A stretch of DNA of 64,000 nucleotides from Liolophura sinensis (Eukaryota; Mollusca; Polyplacophora; Chitonida; Chitonidae): positions 5,523,501 to 5,587,500 of the forward strand of contig NC_088303.1 of assembly GCF_032854445.1 (NCBI RefSeq), in the 5' to 3' direction. The position numbers and the translations under genes were made by a program. The notes under the pieces are model-generated. The model worked only from the letters and a program-made list of their open reading frames with translations, made no database searches and was not told where the DNA came from. Of the stretch, positions 1 to 13,300 are shown piece after piece. Numbering within the stretch: position 1 is the stretch's first letter; every line of letters starts with the position of its first letter.

Positions 1-1894
1 TTAGTGCTCGCTGTTAATGCTCGAAAGAGAGGCCTTTTCATCACGGTAGCAGTTATACCCTTTGTAGATCCTTCTGAGTTGTTATCTGTTCAAACTCAGT
101 CATCTCTATAAACGGCACTGTACAAAAAGAGTGTGTGTTTTTGTTTTGATGGACGGACTAAGAGCCCCAGAGATTTGGTCTTTTCGCATTGCTTTTCATG
201 GAAATCTTTATTAAATATGTTAACGGCGAAAGCATTAGGGGAATTCTATTACAATAATGTATAAAAAAAAACTGTAATTAACATCAGTACATTTTAGGGT
301 TTCAGGCCATGCAAGTTTTAATCTTTATTGTATCTGTTAGAGTTAGTATTATTCGCATTTTGTGAGAAAACAGCGAAATAAATATTTATAAAACATCAGT
401 ATGTTCTGAAGTTGTGATAAAGTTTGGAAACTTTAGTGACTTACCGGTAATGTTGGGTTTTGTGTAAAACAAACACAATCCACTATGGCTGATGAGAATG
501 AGCAGAAATTAAAGGTGTAGATGTGCAAAACATTTTCATGGTCATTTTGTTCATGAGAGTTTTGTTGGTTGAACGTTGTACAAGCTCGATATTGAGTGAA
601 AATGTCATGTCACAAATTAACTCGTTATTGGCCATGCACTGTAAAACCTTTGCAGTGGAAAATAGTCCTGTCTGATATATTTTGCACGCCAATTTCGAAC
701 ATGCAATTTTTGGAAAAACCCGACGAGATGTCCTCAAACCGGACGAGGTCCTTAATAAAAGAAGCAAAAGACACAACCTTAAAGATTAATATCTACCCAA
801 GGCAAGGAGGCAAATTTTACATAATCGGCAAACCGGAAGTAGGATATGCCAAAAACAAAAACTCATTTTTTCAGATTTCAAAATTGAAAAACTGCAGTCA
901 GGATGGCATCACAGAAATGCGTGAAATTTAGGTATGACATTGAGATGAACTTTGGCGAGCAAATATTTGAGAGCTCATAGTCAAGTGAACTGACGGGCAT
1001 ATTGGGTTGATGTAAAAACATTTGATTCAATACTTTCTCCGACTGACTAAATTTAGCTCTCGTAATAATCGTTCGCTGCAAGCTATTTTAGAAAAGAAGA
1101 ATGAAATGTTTGAGCAAATTAGTTTTGAGCTGATACAGCGGATAGGGCTATATACGTACTGACTATGTACATACTGATTTGGAAAATCGTTGAGCTGTGT
1201 CAAAAAAAAACCACAGGACAGCATGCCTTCAAAAGTTGTCCAAAGGCCGATTTACTACATCTGGTACAATTACATTTACTTGTTATAAAGTGTGTATACA
1301 ATATGCATTGATGGATCAGAAGGACCTTCACTTTCTAGTGAATTGTTCCGTGCCCCCAAAACTTGCCCTTCCTTTATCTTTGCATGTACTTATAGCTTTG
1401 TTTTGCAAACTTCGTCTGCAATACAATAAGTCTTTGAGCTGTCCCTTGAAATTTGATTTTGTAACATGTGTGATTTTGAACGTGTGTAATATTCGAAGAA
1501 ACTGATCAAAGCTACAAACGTAAAGCCTGCACAAAACTCTAGAGTAAAGCATGCTGATTTACGGCTTCATCAGCGAAAGCCTTTAAATGGCATTATTCTA
1601 CTTGAGTAGATGTTAAAGCGTATTCATTTAACATAGACTTATAGGAGTTAATTTTTTATCACGTCTGAGGCAAAAAAACCTTGACGAATATGTAGACTGG
1701 CCAGTAAACTTTTCAATGCCATGGGTTACTTGATTTGGCGGTCGATTGATATGAAAATGCTTTAAGAGTCTTCCTTTCCAAAACCACTCAAGCGGTCAAG
1801 GTGAAGTTTAAACCACCTTTCGGCCTTTCCGGTAATTCTGTTTCAGTCATGTTGTGTAAATTATTACTTTTTAATCCCGAGTAGTCAAACTAAA
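1..1894. other. No recognisable gene
   Basis: AT-rich sequence with short overlapping frames on both strands that lack domain motifs, codon bias or splice-site support. I see nothing to annotate. Confidence 0.5.
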
Positions 1895-1985
1895 ACCGTC
1901 TGTGAGTTACATTTACCGGGTGCCAGATTTTTCCGGTTAGGTGTGACCACGTGCTTACTATCACACTACTGTCGATGTTTTAGTT
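1895..1985 (+). repeat. Family AB repeat, diverged B fragment
   Basis: GGTTAGGTGTGACCACGTGC, TTACTATCACACTACTGTCG and GATGTTTTAGTTG follow the B-part order with substitutions. Confidence 0.45.
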
Positions 1986-3871
1986 GTGATCCCTATTCTG
2001 TAGTATTTTATTCTACCCGGCTAAAAGCATTTATTGCTTCTGATCTTTCGTTTTCAGGAGAAGGGGTGATGGGGCAACTGACGTGCTGAATGCATTCATC
2101 CCACACACACAGGTTTGACGTTGATAAACAAAATCCAGAAATTTTCTCTGCTGTTTTTAACTTCATTTCTATTCCGAAATAAGTACAAAGGCAAAGCAGA
2201 CCTACAGAGAGAATCAAGCTGATCGCTCAGTTATATAGCCAAGTATCCGTCTTCTATCCGTCTTCTATCCGTCTTCCTCCGAGTTCACTCCCCACTCGGA
2301 TTATACACAATGACTTCAAACCAGCCTGTGAATATGTCGGCAATCGGATGGGCCTCCCACGAGAAATACACTGACATGAATGACAGAAATAATGTAGAAA
2401 ATGGTGATAGATTCACAGGAAGAAAAGTACAAATAGGGATAGTGTTAATGGAGATTCCCAGCTAAGCTTGTTCCTCGACCGATGGCAGAAAGTAAGCAGC
2501 AGATTTATAATACAGATTAAAGACAGGGAGGCTGGAGTATCAGAAGAAACGCCATGCTGGATTTGTGGTTGTCACCTTGGGTTGTCATGTCTGGAGTCTG
2601 CGGTGCTTGTGTGAACAAGAATTTTAGACTGTCTTATGACTTATACAACGCCGAAACCAAAATAGCGGAAGAGTTTGAAGTACGAAATATCGTCAGACTA
2701 TCCCTTCCTCGTGGAACAAACAAAATGGTTTTTATCTCGCATGTGTGGGAGGGGACAGTTTGTAGGCCTACTTCGAAGTCCTATGTTTTATATAATAGAT
2801 CGTACCTGGAATTCAATCTGAGGTAGCTTTGCCTCCCACATGCTGTCGACTAGAGATGAATTTGTTTTCGCATTTGGCGTGCAAGAAAATCGGAGCAGAA
2901 CCGATGTATTAAGCGATGCGAAAGTCAGAGACAGTGGATTCATTGTACAAGTCTTTGTCTATCAGCATGCTACGTCTCATAAGCGATATGGTTTTGGGTG
3001 CTGACGGTGTAATCCCTTTGATTGAAACGTTTTCCAGCCTAAGGTTAAATGTACATTTCTAGATCACTTAAATAGGAAATTGAACGAGTTTCTCAAATAT
3101 TACCTCAGGCTAGTACATCTACACCGTAAGGTGTTCGCGAAGGCACAAGCCCTGGCGTTATCCGTGGAGATGGGGAGGTTGGGTTGAGGTGGTGAAAATG
3201 AGTGGCCCACGGCACTGGCGTGGCAGTTTAAGCAGTATTCCCTTCCTTGGCAACTGCCAGTCTCGTCAAATTTCGAAGTCATACATGTACGTGGGAAAGT
3301 ACGTCAGTGACTTTCCAAAAAACCGTGGTTTATACTCTCGTGATTCACGCAGCCTGCGTTCACCTGCATGGTATGCAACTGCTTGTTATTGCATAAATGA
3401 AAACTTCCAGAGTATGCAATCCATTAAATAAATTAAACCTGCCCGAATTTGTATTCATTTAGAACCTATTAAAGCAAACAAATAATTCCGACTTAGCAAC
3501 GTGTTATCTTGTCAGTAATAAATCTTGATGTTATATATTTGTCTGCATGTTTCTCTTGAAGAAAAATCAGAGCCTTAATATTTTCTTTAGTAAAAAGTAG
3601 CGTAATTTGTAGCACTGCAAGAAAGACTGAAAAAAAATAATGGAAATTTTAGACGAAGCCGGAAAACCTGAAGCGTGACCGCAAATCCCTTGTGTTCCAA
3701 AACATCTTCCAGAGAATACAGAAAGAGAATATGGAGTAAAAAAATAATGAAACATGTCTATGTGAAAAATAAACAAAAAACACCAATAGCTATTGTGTGG
3801 TTCTTTGAACTATTGAGAAATTGATATTGCCTGTTTTTCAAGATTACAGCCTGGCATTTCGCTTCTAACTA
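1986..3871. other. No recognisable gene
   Basis: A short triplication of TCCGTCTTCTA lies at ~2248-2280. The 90-codon frame at 2554-2826 and others show no family similarity. Nothing else is seen. Confidence 0.5.
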
Positions 3872-3952
3872 ATTAAGGCTGTATCACGGTGGTTAAATGT
3901 TGACAGCGTCTGCTTTTCATGCAAAACAAGGGTTTAATACCCAGTAGGGTTA
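3872..3952 (+). mobile_element. tRNA-like SINE head fragment
   Basis: CACGGTGGTTAAATGTTGAC followed by AGCGTCTGCTTTTCATGC and GGGTTTAATACCCAG resembles a tRNA A-box to B-box segment. The arms do not pair well enough for a functional tRNA, and no SINE tail follows before the repeat tract at 3985. Confidence 0.45.
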
Positions 3953-3984
3953 TTTCTAAAAAAGTTTTACAATGTTTAAATCCC

Positions 3985-4462
3985 TCGTAAAAGGACAAGA
4001 AAACATAAGGAAACACGCACGGGGAAGGCGAACCAGCACATTCAAAAGAAAACATGCACGGGGAAGGTGAAACACACACAGGTACAAAGAAAAAAGCACA
4101 GGGCAAACACTTTCTGGGATGAGGAAACTTAAATGAAGAAGCACACGAAGGACTGAAAAAACGTGTACAAGGAAGAGGAAACATCCAAGCTGACGATGAA
4201 ACATGCTCAGGAATCAGAGAACACATACATAGATGTGGAATCACGCAAGCGGAAACACGCAGACGGATGAAGAAACATATACAAGGACTTCAAAACACGC
4301 ACAGAGACGAAGAGTAACACACAAGAAAAAGGAAACACATTCAGGGATGAGAGAACACACACAAACGTTGAATCACGTATGAGGATATGAGGCGAGAGGC
4401 GTTGAAACGTGCATGAGATCGAGGAAGCACGCACCAGACAAACAAAACACACAGAGGGACAG
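3985..4462 (+). repeat. Degenerate short-period repeat tract (~20 bp)
   Basis: Loosely repeated GGAAACACGCACGGGGAAGG-like units run for nearly 480 bp: AAACATGCACGGGGAAGGTG at 4048, GAGGAAACATCCAAGC near 4176, ATCAGAGAACACATACAT near 4213. The tract is purine-rich on the plus strand, which keeps Phe/Pro/Ser/Cys-rich frames open on the minus strand. It abuts the SINE at 4468. Confidence 0.65.
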
Positions 4463-4467
4463 ACAGT

Positions 4468-4725
4468 CTTATTTATTCATTTGACTGGTGTTTTACGCCG
4501 TACTTAAGAATATTTCACTTATACGCTGGCGGCCAGCGTTATGGTCGGAGGAAACCGGGCTGAGCCTGCAGCAAACCCACGACCATCCGCAGGTTGCTGG
4601 AAGACCTTCCTACGTAAAGGAAACCAGCATGAGCTGGACTTGAACTCACAGTGACCGCATTGGTGAGAGGTTCCTGAGTCATTTCACCGCGCTAGCGCGC
4701 TAACTAACTGAGCCACGGAGGCTCC
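4468..4725 (-). mobile_element. tRNA-derived SINE (family S1), near full length
   Basis: On the minus strand the element begins with a tRNA-like head: A box TGGCTCAGTTAGTTAGCG and B box GAGTTCAAGTCC, i.e. an internal RNA polymerase III promoter. A conserved body follows (GGTCGTGGGTTTGC, CGGTTTCCTCC, CATAACGCTGGCC), then the tail that reads GTGTTTTACGCCGTACTTAA on the plus strand, ending in an AT-rich TTTATT-type 3' end. GACAGA occurs on both sides and may be a short target duplication. Confidence 0.88.
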
Positions 4726-7700
4726 TGACAGAGAATCATATCTGGAAAGTTACTTGAAAATATCTTTGAAAAGTGAACCAACAGTGAAAGTCAGCACGCA
4801 TAGTACGCCACAGAGTGGTCATTCTTCGCAGGCGTTGTTTTCTATCTCTAATGTAAATATTGTTTTTTTTTAGCTATTTATGTATATATTTGATTGATTT
4901 AGTGTCTATTAATGCACTGAAGAACATCTGTCTTGTGCAACAGTGCATGGTCAACCTAGTGGGTGACAAACTGACTTAAAACGTGTTTTCTTTTCTTTTC
5001 TGAGGCTGAGACCAAACAAAGGGAGTCTATTTAACTAAATCACTCAGAGTGAATGAGAGACGAGTGATAAATGACCAGGAAGTCTTGTCCGCTATATACA
5101 TAACCGACTCGCTATTACATGTTCACAGATTACATCTGCCGACAAGGGAACTAACTATAATCCTTGGGTTAATAAATAAGAATAATTGAAAACATTCAAA
5201 TGTTGGAAAATTGAAGTACGACACTTCATTTTGCAATAAATATTAACGGACTTGCTTGCAGAGAACAAAGACATATTCTTATAGTAATTTTGAACATTAC
5301 AAGTTCGAGATGCAAAGAAATGATGGGTACAGATTAGCGGGAAAATCTCTAAATGACCTACTCCTGTTCGAGTCACGCATATTGAGAATGTTAAACTGCT
5401 ATTATATGTACGGTATATAACGCCCAGTGTACACAATCAACCAACAGACCAATTAATCAAACACTCCATGCACATAATAATCACAAAATAATCGCTGTAC
5501 AGCTTACTGGCATAGCTAGAGAACACCATATATTACTTGTATTGCACACTGGTAGGTCATACAAGGCTGTGGCGAGATGGTAATGCTGTTCTGTTGTTTT
5601 ATCATTATACGTGTAACTCACCATATGTTACGAAAGCGCCTGTAGCGTGCTGTAAGATGATTGAGTAACAAGACTACTAACTTAAATAAGTCTTAACTTG
5701 TGACAATATGCCTGAACTTCAATTTGAATATAAACGTTAATTTCCAATTTTGTCGTGAAAGTCTAACATAACCCTGACTTCAAAAAATCTCCTGGGTAAG
5801 CACAATAAACGCTTTAAAAGTTAAAACTAGTGTGACCTAAGTCTAAGTGAGTTTCGTGATCGTGGCCCAGGAGCCTGTTTCAAAAATTTGTTTACAAGAA
5901 AGTTTACTTGGTGTTGAGTTGCCTTTATCTAAATGCATTTTATATCTGTACAGCATACGTTGTCACGGTAGTTAAGGGCTTACGTGGCTGAATGAGCTTC
6001 ATGAAACCGAACTCTGGTTACAAGCCCGTGTCCTTCTTGAGGTGGCGTCACGTATAACGAAGACAAAAACACGAAATTATTGTGTTGATCACAAAAACAG
6101 TGCCATTCTTTATCTTTCCACCCTGAAACTTTTGCTAATAACGTTTTAGGGGTCAACTATTGCGGATTATACAATAGCACGTTAGGTCTTGCCATGTCAC
6201 CCCAGTGATTGCTCTCGCTGCAATTCTTAAAGACGAAGAAGTGACTAACACGAAGAATACGTGATAAAAAAAAAACATCAAGAACTTTTCAGGAAAATAA
6301 ATTCGATTTATTTTTCCATCTGAGTAAAATGTTTCTATAACATCGCATTCTATGGTGGTGTGTTGGGACCCAGTGGTTATCAACGACGTCATATACATAT
6401 GTTGTTGGTCTAAATAGCTCGTTGCAAGGTCCATTAGGCGAATATTTCCATAGCTCTTTATGTATATGCTTTTTGAATACTTAAAATGAAAGACAGCAAT
6501 GTTTATGTCCACTGAAAGACTGCCATTTAAAGTATCTTAAACCGGCATTTTTTAGAGACTTTATTCAACCCCGGAAAAGTTTATTGAAACTTCGTCTTGA
6601 CACAGCTTCAGCACGCCTCCATTATCGAGAGCAAGGTACGGTCACGTTTACCCTAGCTCTCTATGGTCTAAGGTATTTTCCGTATAATAGTCTAAGCAGT
6701 CAGATAAAAGCTCTTCGGCGATGAAGGCCCAGGTGATAAATATAGTTTTCTCGAAACTGGACATACTGGAAGAATATTTCTTCCACTGGTTCAACTGTAT
6801 GCCTACTATATCATTTACAACCAACTCCAGCGACCCTGTTTAAATAGCCTACCTGCAGATGCGCAGACAACGTGTTCCTGGTTCAGGTCGACTGAACTGA
6901 TGATTTTGACCCGTATTAAATGTTACAACATTACAATAGGTTTGTTGTACTAACTACAAGATTCATGCTCAGTTCTTAAAGAAATGGAAATAAATCTATG
7001 CACCACTGAGGCTGACCTGGGCATTCGATTTTATGCTTGTGAATCAATATTGTAAGGATGGCTTCTGAGATGAAAACAGTGCTGTCCTAGTTATCGCGGA
7101 CATCATAGAAAGCACGTCAGCTTTAACAGCGTTTCAATAATTTTACTGTATTTTATAAAAGAAAACAGACAAAAACATCCCTTGTATGCAAGAAGGACGA
7201 GCAAAATATAAAGTTTCCACTTGTAGAAGAAAGGTATATCACAAGTATTAATTATTTTTAAGCGTTGTCCGGTGAGATGCCGTCTTCTCATTAGCATAAA
7301 TATTCGGCATCCCTTAACTCCAGACATCTCTTTAGTCGAGATATCTATAGCTAGGCATTCCTAATGAATTTTGCACTAACTCTGATATTTGTTGTTTAGA
7401 AACTACTGACAAGCCGCTGAAATGAACGACAAAAAATGTATTTGGGGATTTGAATCCTGTTTGGGCCGAGACGGTATGATACTGTCTGACATAATTTGTG
7501 ATACCGTCCTTGAATGTAGCACGGCTTGTAAATCAGCTGATTTTACGTCTGTGGTGGTCCGTAAATGATACTGTTTGTGAAATAGCTCTTCGGCTACAAG
7601 TGCCTAAATCGTTGGAAACGATCTTAAAATGATGTCTTATGCAGTAGTTCTGTGTTATCATATGTCACTTTATGGAGTGAATGGGTAAAGGCTTAGGCCG

Positions 7701-9315
7701 CGCAATCTGATAGCAACGTGTCTGGTTGAATAAAATTCTCAAAATATCTGCCTCGACTCCCACAGCCATTTTTTGGCAGTATTGTAATTTTGTTCTACAT
7801 GTTTTTCGGTAAAAACTCACTAAAATGATACTTTTTAGAAAGCTTGAGTATCCTGCTTTCGATTAAATATTTTATCCAGGTGCTGTCTTGCCCTTCAAAT
7901 CTGAAAAATATTCCATTGTTTTCCTTTCAATTAATAAACCAGAGACGCGGGTTCAAAGTTTAGTAGTGTCAGCCATGCTTTGCCTTCTCAGAATTCCAAC
8001 CGAATACTTATCATACACCACAATTGGATCGCTGTCGAGTACTGGCCGATCCTGGGTCAGTATACTACAACTGAATCGGGTGCCATATCTTGCGTATTCG
8101 ACATAAAATTCCGTTAAAACAACCTCAGAAATACGTTCTTATTGGGACCGGCGTACTGCAGGTAGACATTTGCGTGACCTAACCAAAGTAATGTTAAAAA
8201 CTATACGTTAAACTCCAAGCAATGCTAAAATAATAAACTTGTGCGTTCTTAATCGGATTTTCCCTGTTCATAGTGGCACAGGGAAAATGGCGCGGGACTA
8301 ATACTCATAACAATAAATGATAACGATGATACATTCACACAAAGTCTACCTTAAATCACAGATTGGCTAAATATTTGTGAAAGTACAACGAGAAAAAGCA
8401 CAGAATTAAAAACCTGGCTGTCAAAGACATGTGTTGCCATAGGTGTATATAAATACAATTCAGCATCAGTCTCTTTTCCACCTCAGTTATAGTGAAATGA
8501 TGCGTAATTGAAACGACAATGTATTAAGGTAGCATAGAATGAAACACGTGATTGGGAATTAATATTAGACAATGGTAAAACGAAACAGTTTTGCGTTTTC
8601 ATTATCGTTGATCAGTGGGAAACCAATCCTGTCTACTGTAATTCAGCCCCACTCTACGTGGTCTATTGTTCACCCTGCCTCAGAAATGATGCCAACAAAC
8701 TGTTTATGTGGCACTCTTGGGTTACAAGGGCAAAAATGGTCAATGTGGCTGGGTCGCCATTGCTCGTCAGTATGTACTTTCAGTATTCAGGACCCACTAA
8801 TCGAACTAGGCATATTACCCCATGGTTCTGAAATTCCTGTGGTTTTTTGTGAAATGCATTTGTGTGAGTGAAACCATGTTATACATTACACGATGACTTT
8901 CCATTCCCAGTGACATTTAGCTGGCATAAAAAAGAAACTGAACATGCAATATTCTGATCAATACACTTCCAATATAATGTCTTCCAATAAGTTTATATTA
9001 AAGATCAACAAAGAGCATTTTTGTCCCGAGGAGTGTGTAGCCCTTGGTAATAATGGCTTTTCTTGTTTTACTAAAATATTTTGTCATTTGAGTGATTCTT
9101 GTAGAATTAATGGCGCAACCCTAAAAAATACGAAGCAAGGTCATATCATAAATCCACAATAAAACATCAAATTCTGGCAAGATCATTCAATTTTATAGCT
9201 TAAACAATATATTCTGACAAGGTGTGGGTCCAACACAAGGAACTTTCCACTGATGATAGGGAACGAGTATTCAGAGGATAAAACACAACAGTGTTGTGGA
9301 TTCAGTTAATCCGGG
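4726..9315. other. Intergenic, downstream of the receptor gene
   Basis: AT-rich, no convincing coding sequence or intact repeat. A faint tRNA-like segment near 5960-6040 was not strong enough to call. The 3' untranslated region of the receptor should begin here, but no polyadenylation site could be fixed. Confidence 0.5.
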
Positions 9316-10380
9316 TCATGACACGACAAGGCTGGCACAGACGCTATCGTTCGAAGATAGTCGGATCCTCGGCTGCTTGTTGTCACTGGCTAAACGAAAC
9401 TTGCAGAACAGTTCTAGGAAGGTTTTCCTGAATTGTTCTCCCATCGTACAGTAAAGCACGAAATTGACGGCGTTGTTGATGAGAGCGACGATATCCATGG
9501 TGTCTCCAAGGGGCATGTATATGTACTCGAAGAAGTCGTTCACAGTGACGCTGAGAATAATTAGAACAGCTTGAGGCAATTCAGTGACGAGAAATAAAAC
9601 CACCACAGCAAGAAGCATCCGGGTTGTCCGCGAATGGTCGATTGGTTTAGTTACACCGCGGATCGTAAGACGCTGGCGCTTCGCTCGTATTCGACTTTTT
9701 AACGTCCTCAGAAGCATTCCCCCGTAAAACACCATCAGAACACAAGGGGAAAGTTTTGCGAGAAGGCCGTACAGCCAAAGGTTTGCCAACACAACTTCCT
9801 TGACGTCAGGCTTTCCAAGGCGTAAGTCCTCCAGCCTGTAAATGCTATCAGTACCGTTAACCCTCTCAATCCTGTTCGTCAGGTAGTTGGGAATCAACAC
9901 TATTGCTGATGAGGCGTATATAACACACACAACAAGGCGAGCCCGTATCAGGCGTCTCATACGGGTGATGTTTCCTTTGGCGGGCGACTGAATGTGGTGA
10001 TACCGGAATATTGCCAAAACAACCCCCAACCATATAGACACGGTGTGTGAGGTGGCGCTGAAGTTTATATGGAACAGCATGTATGTCATCCACTCGAAAC
10101 TATCCCTATCAGGTGAAGTATCAAACGGCGTATAAAAGCAATAAAAGTGCAAGGCAAACGGCACATAAGAAATCATGGTGAATATTTCTGAGACGGCCAA
10201 CCACAGCAATATGCAATTTATCGGGGTATTCATATGTTTCCTCGTTAGCACTGCTATATTGAAAACGTTGGTAATAATTCCGAACGTACATACTACCAGA
10301 CTGATATAGCCGTGCCAGCCAGAGTACCACGTTGCGTAGTTAATTAAAGCCTCACTCCTAAGCGGATGTCTATTATCCAT
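9316..10380 (-). CDS. Seven-transmembrane neuropeptide receptor, dmsr-1 / myosuppressin-receptor-like GPCR (354 aa, single exon)
   Basis: Rhodopsin-class receptor expected in the plasma membrane of neurons or their targets, coupling a secreted peptide (FMRFamide/myosuppressin type in this family) to G proteins. Seven hydrophobic segments lie near residues 24-45, 55-78, 99-124, 148-167, 198-224, 253-278 and 290-311. Family-like blocks are HGYISLVVCTFGIITNVFNI in TM1, NTPINCILLWLAVSE in TM2, HTVSIWLGVVLAIFRY in TM3 and INNAVNFVLYCTMGEQFRKT in TM7. The DRY box is FRY (125-127), NPxxY is NFVLY (306-310), and the usual Asp of TM2 is Glu65. No cysteine is visible at the top of TM3 or in loop 2, so the classical disulfide seems absent. 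NGT at 175-177 in loop 2 is a possible glycosylation site. The ATG at 10378-10380 is supported by an in-frame TAA 42 nt upstream (10420-10422). No introns or frame breaks are seen. The subfamily is assigned from remembered motifs; the exact ligand is unknown. Confidence 0.9.
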   Translation of the reverse strand: MDNRHPLRSEALINYATWYSGWHGYISLVVCTFGIITNVFNIAVLTRKHMNTPINCILLWLAVSEIFTMISYVPFALHFYCFYTPFDTSPDRDSFEWMTYMLFHINFSATSHTVSIWLGVVLAIFRYHHIQSPAKGNITRMRRLIRARLVVCVIYASSAIVLIPNYLTNRIERVNGTDSIYRLEDLRLGKPDVKEVVLANLWLYGLLAKLSPCVLMVFYGGMLLRTLKSRIRAKRQRLTIRGVTKPIDHSRTTRMLLAVVVLFLVTELPQAVLIILSVTVNDFFEYIYMPLGDTMDIVALINNAVNFVLYCTMGEQFRKTFLELFCKFRLASDNKQPRIRLSSNDSVCASLVVS

Positions 10381-13300
10381 TCTATGTTCTAATGTTGCAT
10401 CTTTAGGAACAAAAAGATATTAACATATCGCAGGCCCTCCTCGTACTCCCGTGTCTGGCCGGACAATGCCAACTCTGTCGCTTACGGCTTAGTGTTAATC
10501 GTCTCATCAGTTTTCATTTAGTCTTCTTGACGGTCTGCTTTGGAAGGAACGATGATAGACTGCTCTGACAGTGGTAATCTGTTGATCAGACTCAGTGCCC
10601 CAGTCTCCAGGACTCGTTTATTCGGTTGCGGGGGCTCTGTGCTATGGATATTCCTCTTCGCTTGGGGTTTCGGGCTGTTAACGGACCACTCACACTTCCT
10701 GCAATTAGACGAGAGAAGTTAGTGTCATGCAAGCTCTTTCGTTATCTTTAGGACACGTCATTTTGCGGTTGACCGCTGGGTTTTTACGCCGACGAGACGC
10801 TTGGCAGATTCTTAACGTGTTAAAAAGAGACTCTCGTGGTATAAAAACCCCAATACATCATGCTTAAGTCCAATACAAAGATTACCCTGCCAGCGTAAGA
10901 GGAAAGGGAATGGGGCTGATGGAGTTTTTGTCCAGTCCCATTGGAGAACCTCTCACACGGCAGGCACATGCCAACGGCATTCCCCAGGTGACCTCACAAG
11001 AAAACATGGCTAATTAGCCGTCCTGGCAAACTCAAACACGCGCTTCTAGGATCGACACCTTGACGAACCGACTTGAGCTGACCCTTATCGCTGCAGCACC
11101 AGTCAGAAACTGACACTAACCACTGGCGTATTTTCTCACTCTCCTGCACATTTAGCACACTTTTATGAGGTATATACTTACAGCTCATCTTACATGCCAT
11201 GTTTTTATTATAGTTTCTATCGATTTAATTGACTACTTCCTCAAAACGTCGTAAGTGGATAATTATATTTTACATAAAACAGTAATCCTAGTAATAATTA
11301 TAAGGGTAGTACAGACTACAACTATATTTCTGGGAAATTGTTTTGTCCTGTTCTTCAGTATGGTTTATATGTGGGCATTTATTCTGAATCATCCTCATCA
11401 TCATATAATATATAGAAATTTCCAGCCTGACCCAGAGTGGTTGTATTTGTGGCTCCCCTGGGGACATAAAAGTTATCTTAATTCACGCCGTACTGATTTT
11501 TTAACTACCTGATTCCCCGATTTAGCGCCATTTATTTATGTGTTTATCCTTTAACGCCATACTCAGGAGATTTTCACTCATAAACCCACATGACCGGAGT
11601 AAACCAAAGGCCACTGGCGCCTTACTGACCACAAGAGAAGTGCCACAAGTGCCGTATGTATCTTCAGCGAACCCTTCTCCTCCGCCCGCTCTCGATTTAA
11701 CCTTAAGTTATCTATTCACAAATTATTAGTAAACATTTTAATCCTGATAGTGTTACCAATTATCTAAAACATTTGTGCAAATATTCATGTCACAGTTATC
11801 CGTCTGTTTGTCGGTGACAGGCAACTTATCATTTTAGGCATGCACAGATATCACGTTTAGTGACAAATGAGACAGAAATGAACTTACAGCTCATCATTAA
11901 AACATGACAAAACTAACTCGAGCTCAAAGTTCAGGTCATTAAACCGTGTGTAGTTCGCAAAATGTGAAGCTGACCCTTCGCTATTCCACTGGGCCAAACA
12001 TTGTTCCTCCGAGCAATTCATCGGCCTCTGCTCATTGAGCTCAAAGTGGCAGGCTCGAATCCAGATTCCACCGTTTTGTCCTGAGGTGCGATGACTGTCG
12101 GCTATTGCCTGTAAAGGTGGAATTTGCTTCAGGTTTTGAGTCATATAAGTGTTCGGTGTTAAACTCAGATTCAAATAAATGAAACGAATAAACAAGAATA
12201 AGATATAGACATTTCCACACTGAAGCAGATTTAAATCTTTATTTCGGCTGTATCACTGCAGTCGGTGTTAGGTCAAATAATGACATAACTGAAATTATGT
12301 CTTACTGTTATAACGATTTCTCCACGCATGTCGCGATATATTAAAAAAGACCTCTAAATTGTAACTTTTTAAAAATGAATAAAATGCCCGAAAATTTCAA
12401 GAAACTGCAACACAGATGTGCACCAAAGACCAGATATTTTAGTATATTTCACATCATGTAGGGTCATTTATTATTCTCTGACAGCGAAGACTATATTTCC
12501 CGTCTCCTGTGAGCATGTTGAGAATTTCCTTCCTCATGCGCGTAGATGCTTTATCACTTTTACCGTCATTAATGAGTCAAAACATGGCCTTCGGTAGGAC
12601 TCTATATGCGGTTAGGCCTTTTACGGAATAAGACAGGCCCTGTAGGCTGAATATATTCTGGAACAAGCCCAACGATATCAGAAAAAAAACCTGTATGCGT
12701 AGAGGTGGTACCAAAGTAAAGCCGAGTATGTATGCTTCACCGGCGACCAGGAATAGGCACTGCTCGTTACTAGGGAAATGAGACCCAGCTGTATACTGAC
12801 ACGCGGTTTTAGGTCAGTCGGCACAAATCAAGATATGATGAAAAGATATTCGAGCTACATCTGACAGCTTTATAGATATCATCAGTACTGATCGAAATAC
12901 TAGGGGGTTCGTAATCAATTTTTTCTTCATTATCAAGGCCATTACTATTATCAATCCCATAATAATCATTCCATGTGTAGGTATATTATATCATAACTAT
13001 ATTGTATTACAATACAATTTAAAACCAGTGCTATAACCCCTCCACTATCCCACTTCCACATCATTCCCACGGCTCGATCTGGATGGAGACTGTACTAACG
13101 GGACTTAACCCTGAACATTACAAACTTTAATGTTGTACCCAAACGACGTGCTCAATACGTATCATGTAAGGCCTGGCCTCGAATTTCCTGTTCTCCCCGC
13201 CTGACCAGACAACCGAACACTCTACAAGTCACGGAGACTAACCATGTCACACACTGAACTCGCGTTCCCGTCAGCTAGAGCTACCTGAAGCAAATAGAGT

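Noticed and set aside
3873-4452. Cys/Phe/Pro-rich minus-strand ORFs that look like small secreted peptides
   Set aside because: They overlap in different frames and arise from a purine-rich short-period repeat on the other strand.
9866-10330. Minus-strand ORFs of 69-75 codons inside the receptor
   Set aside because: Alternate frames of the receptor gene without independent support.
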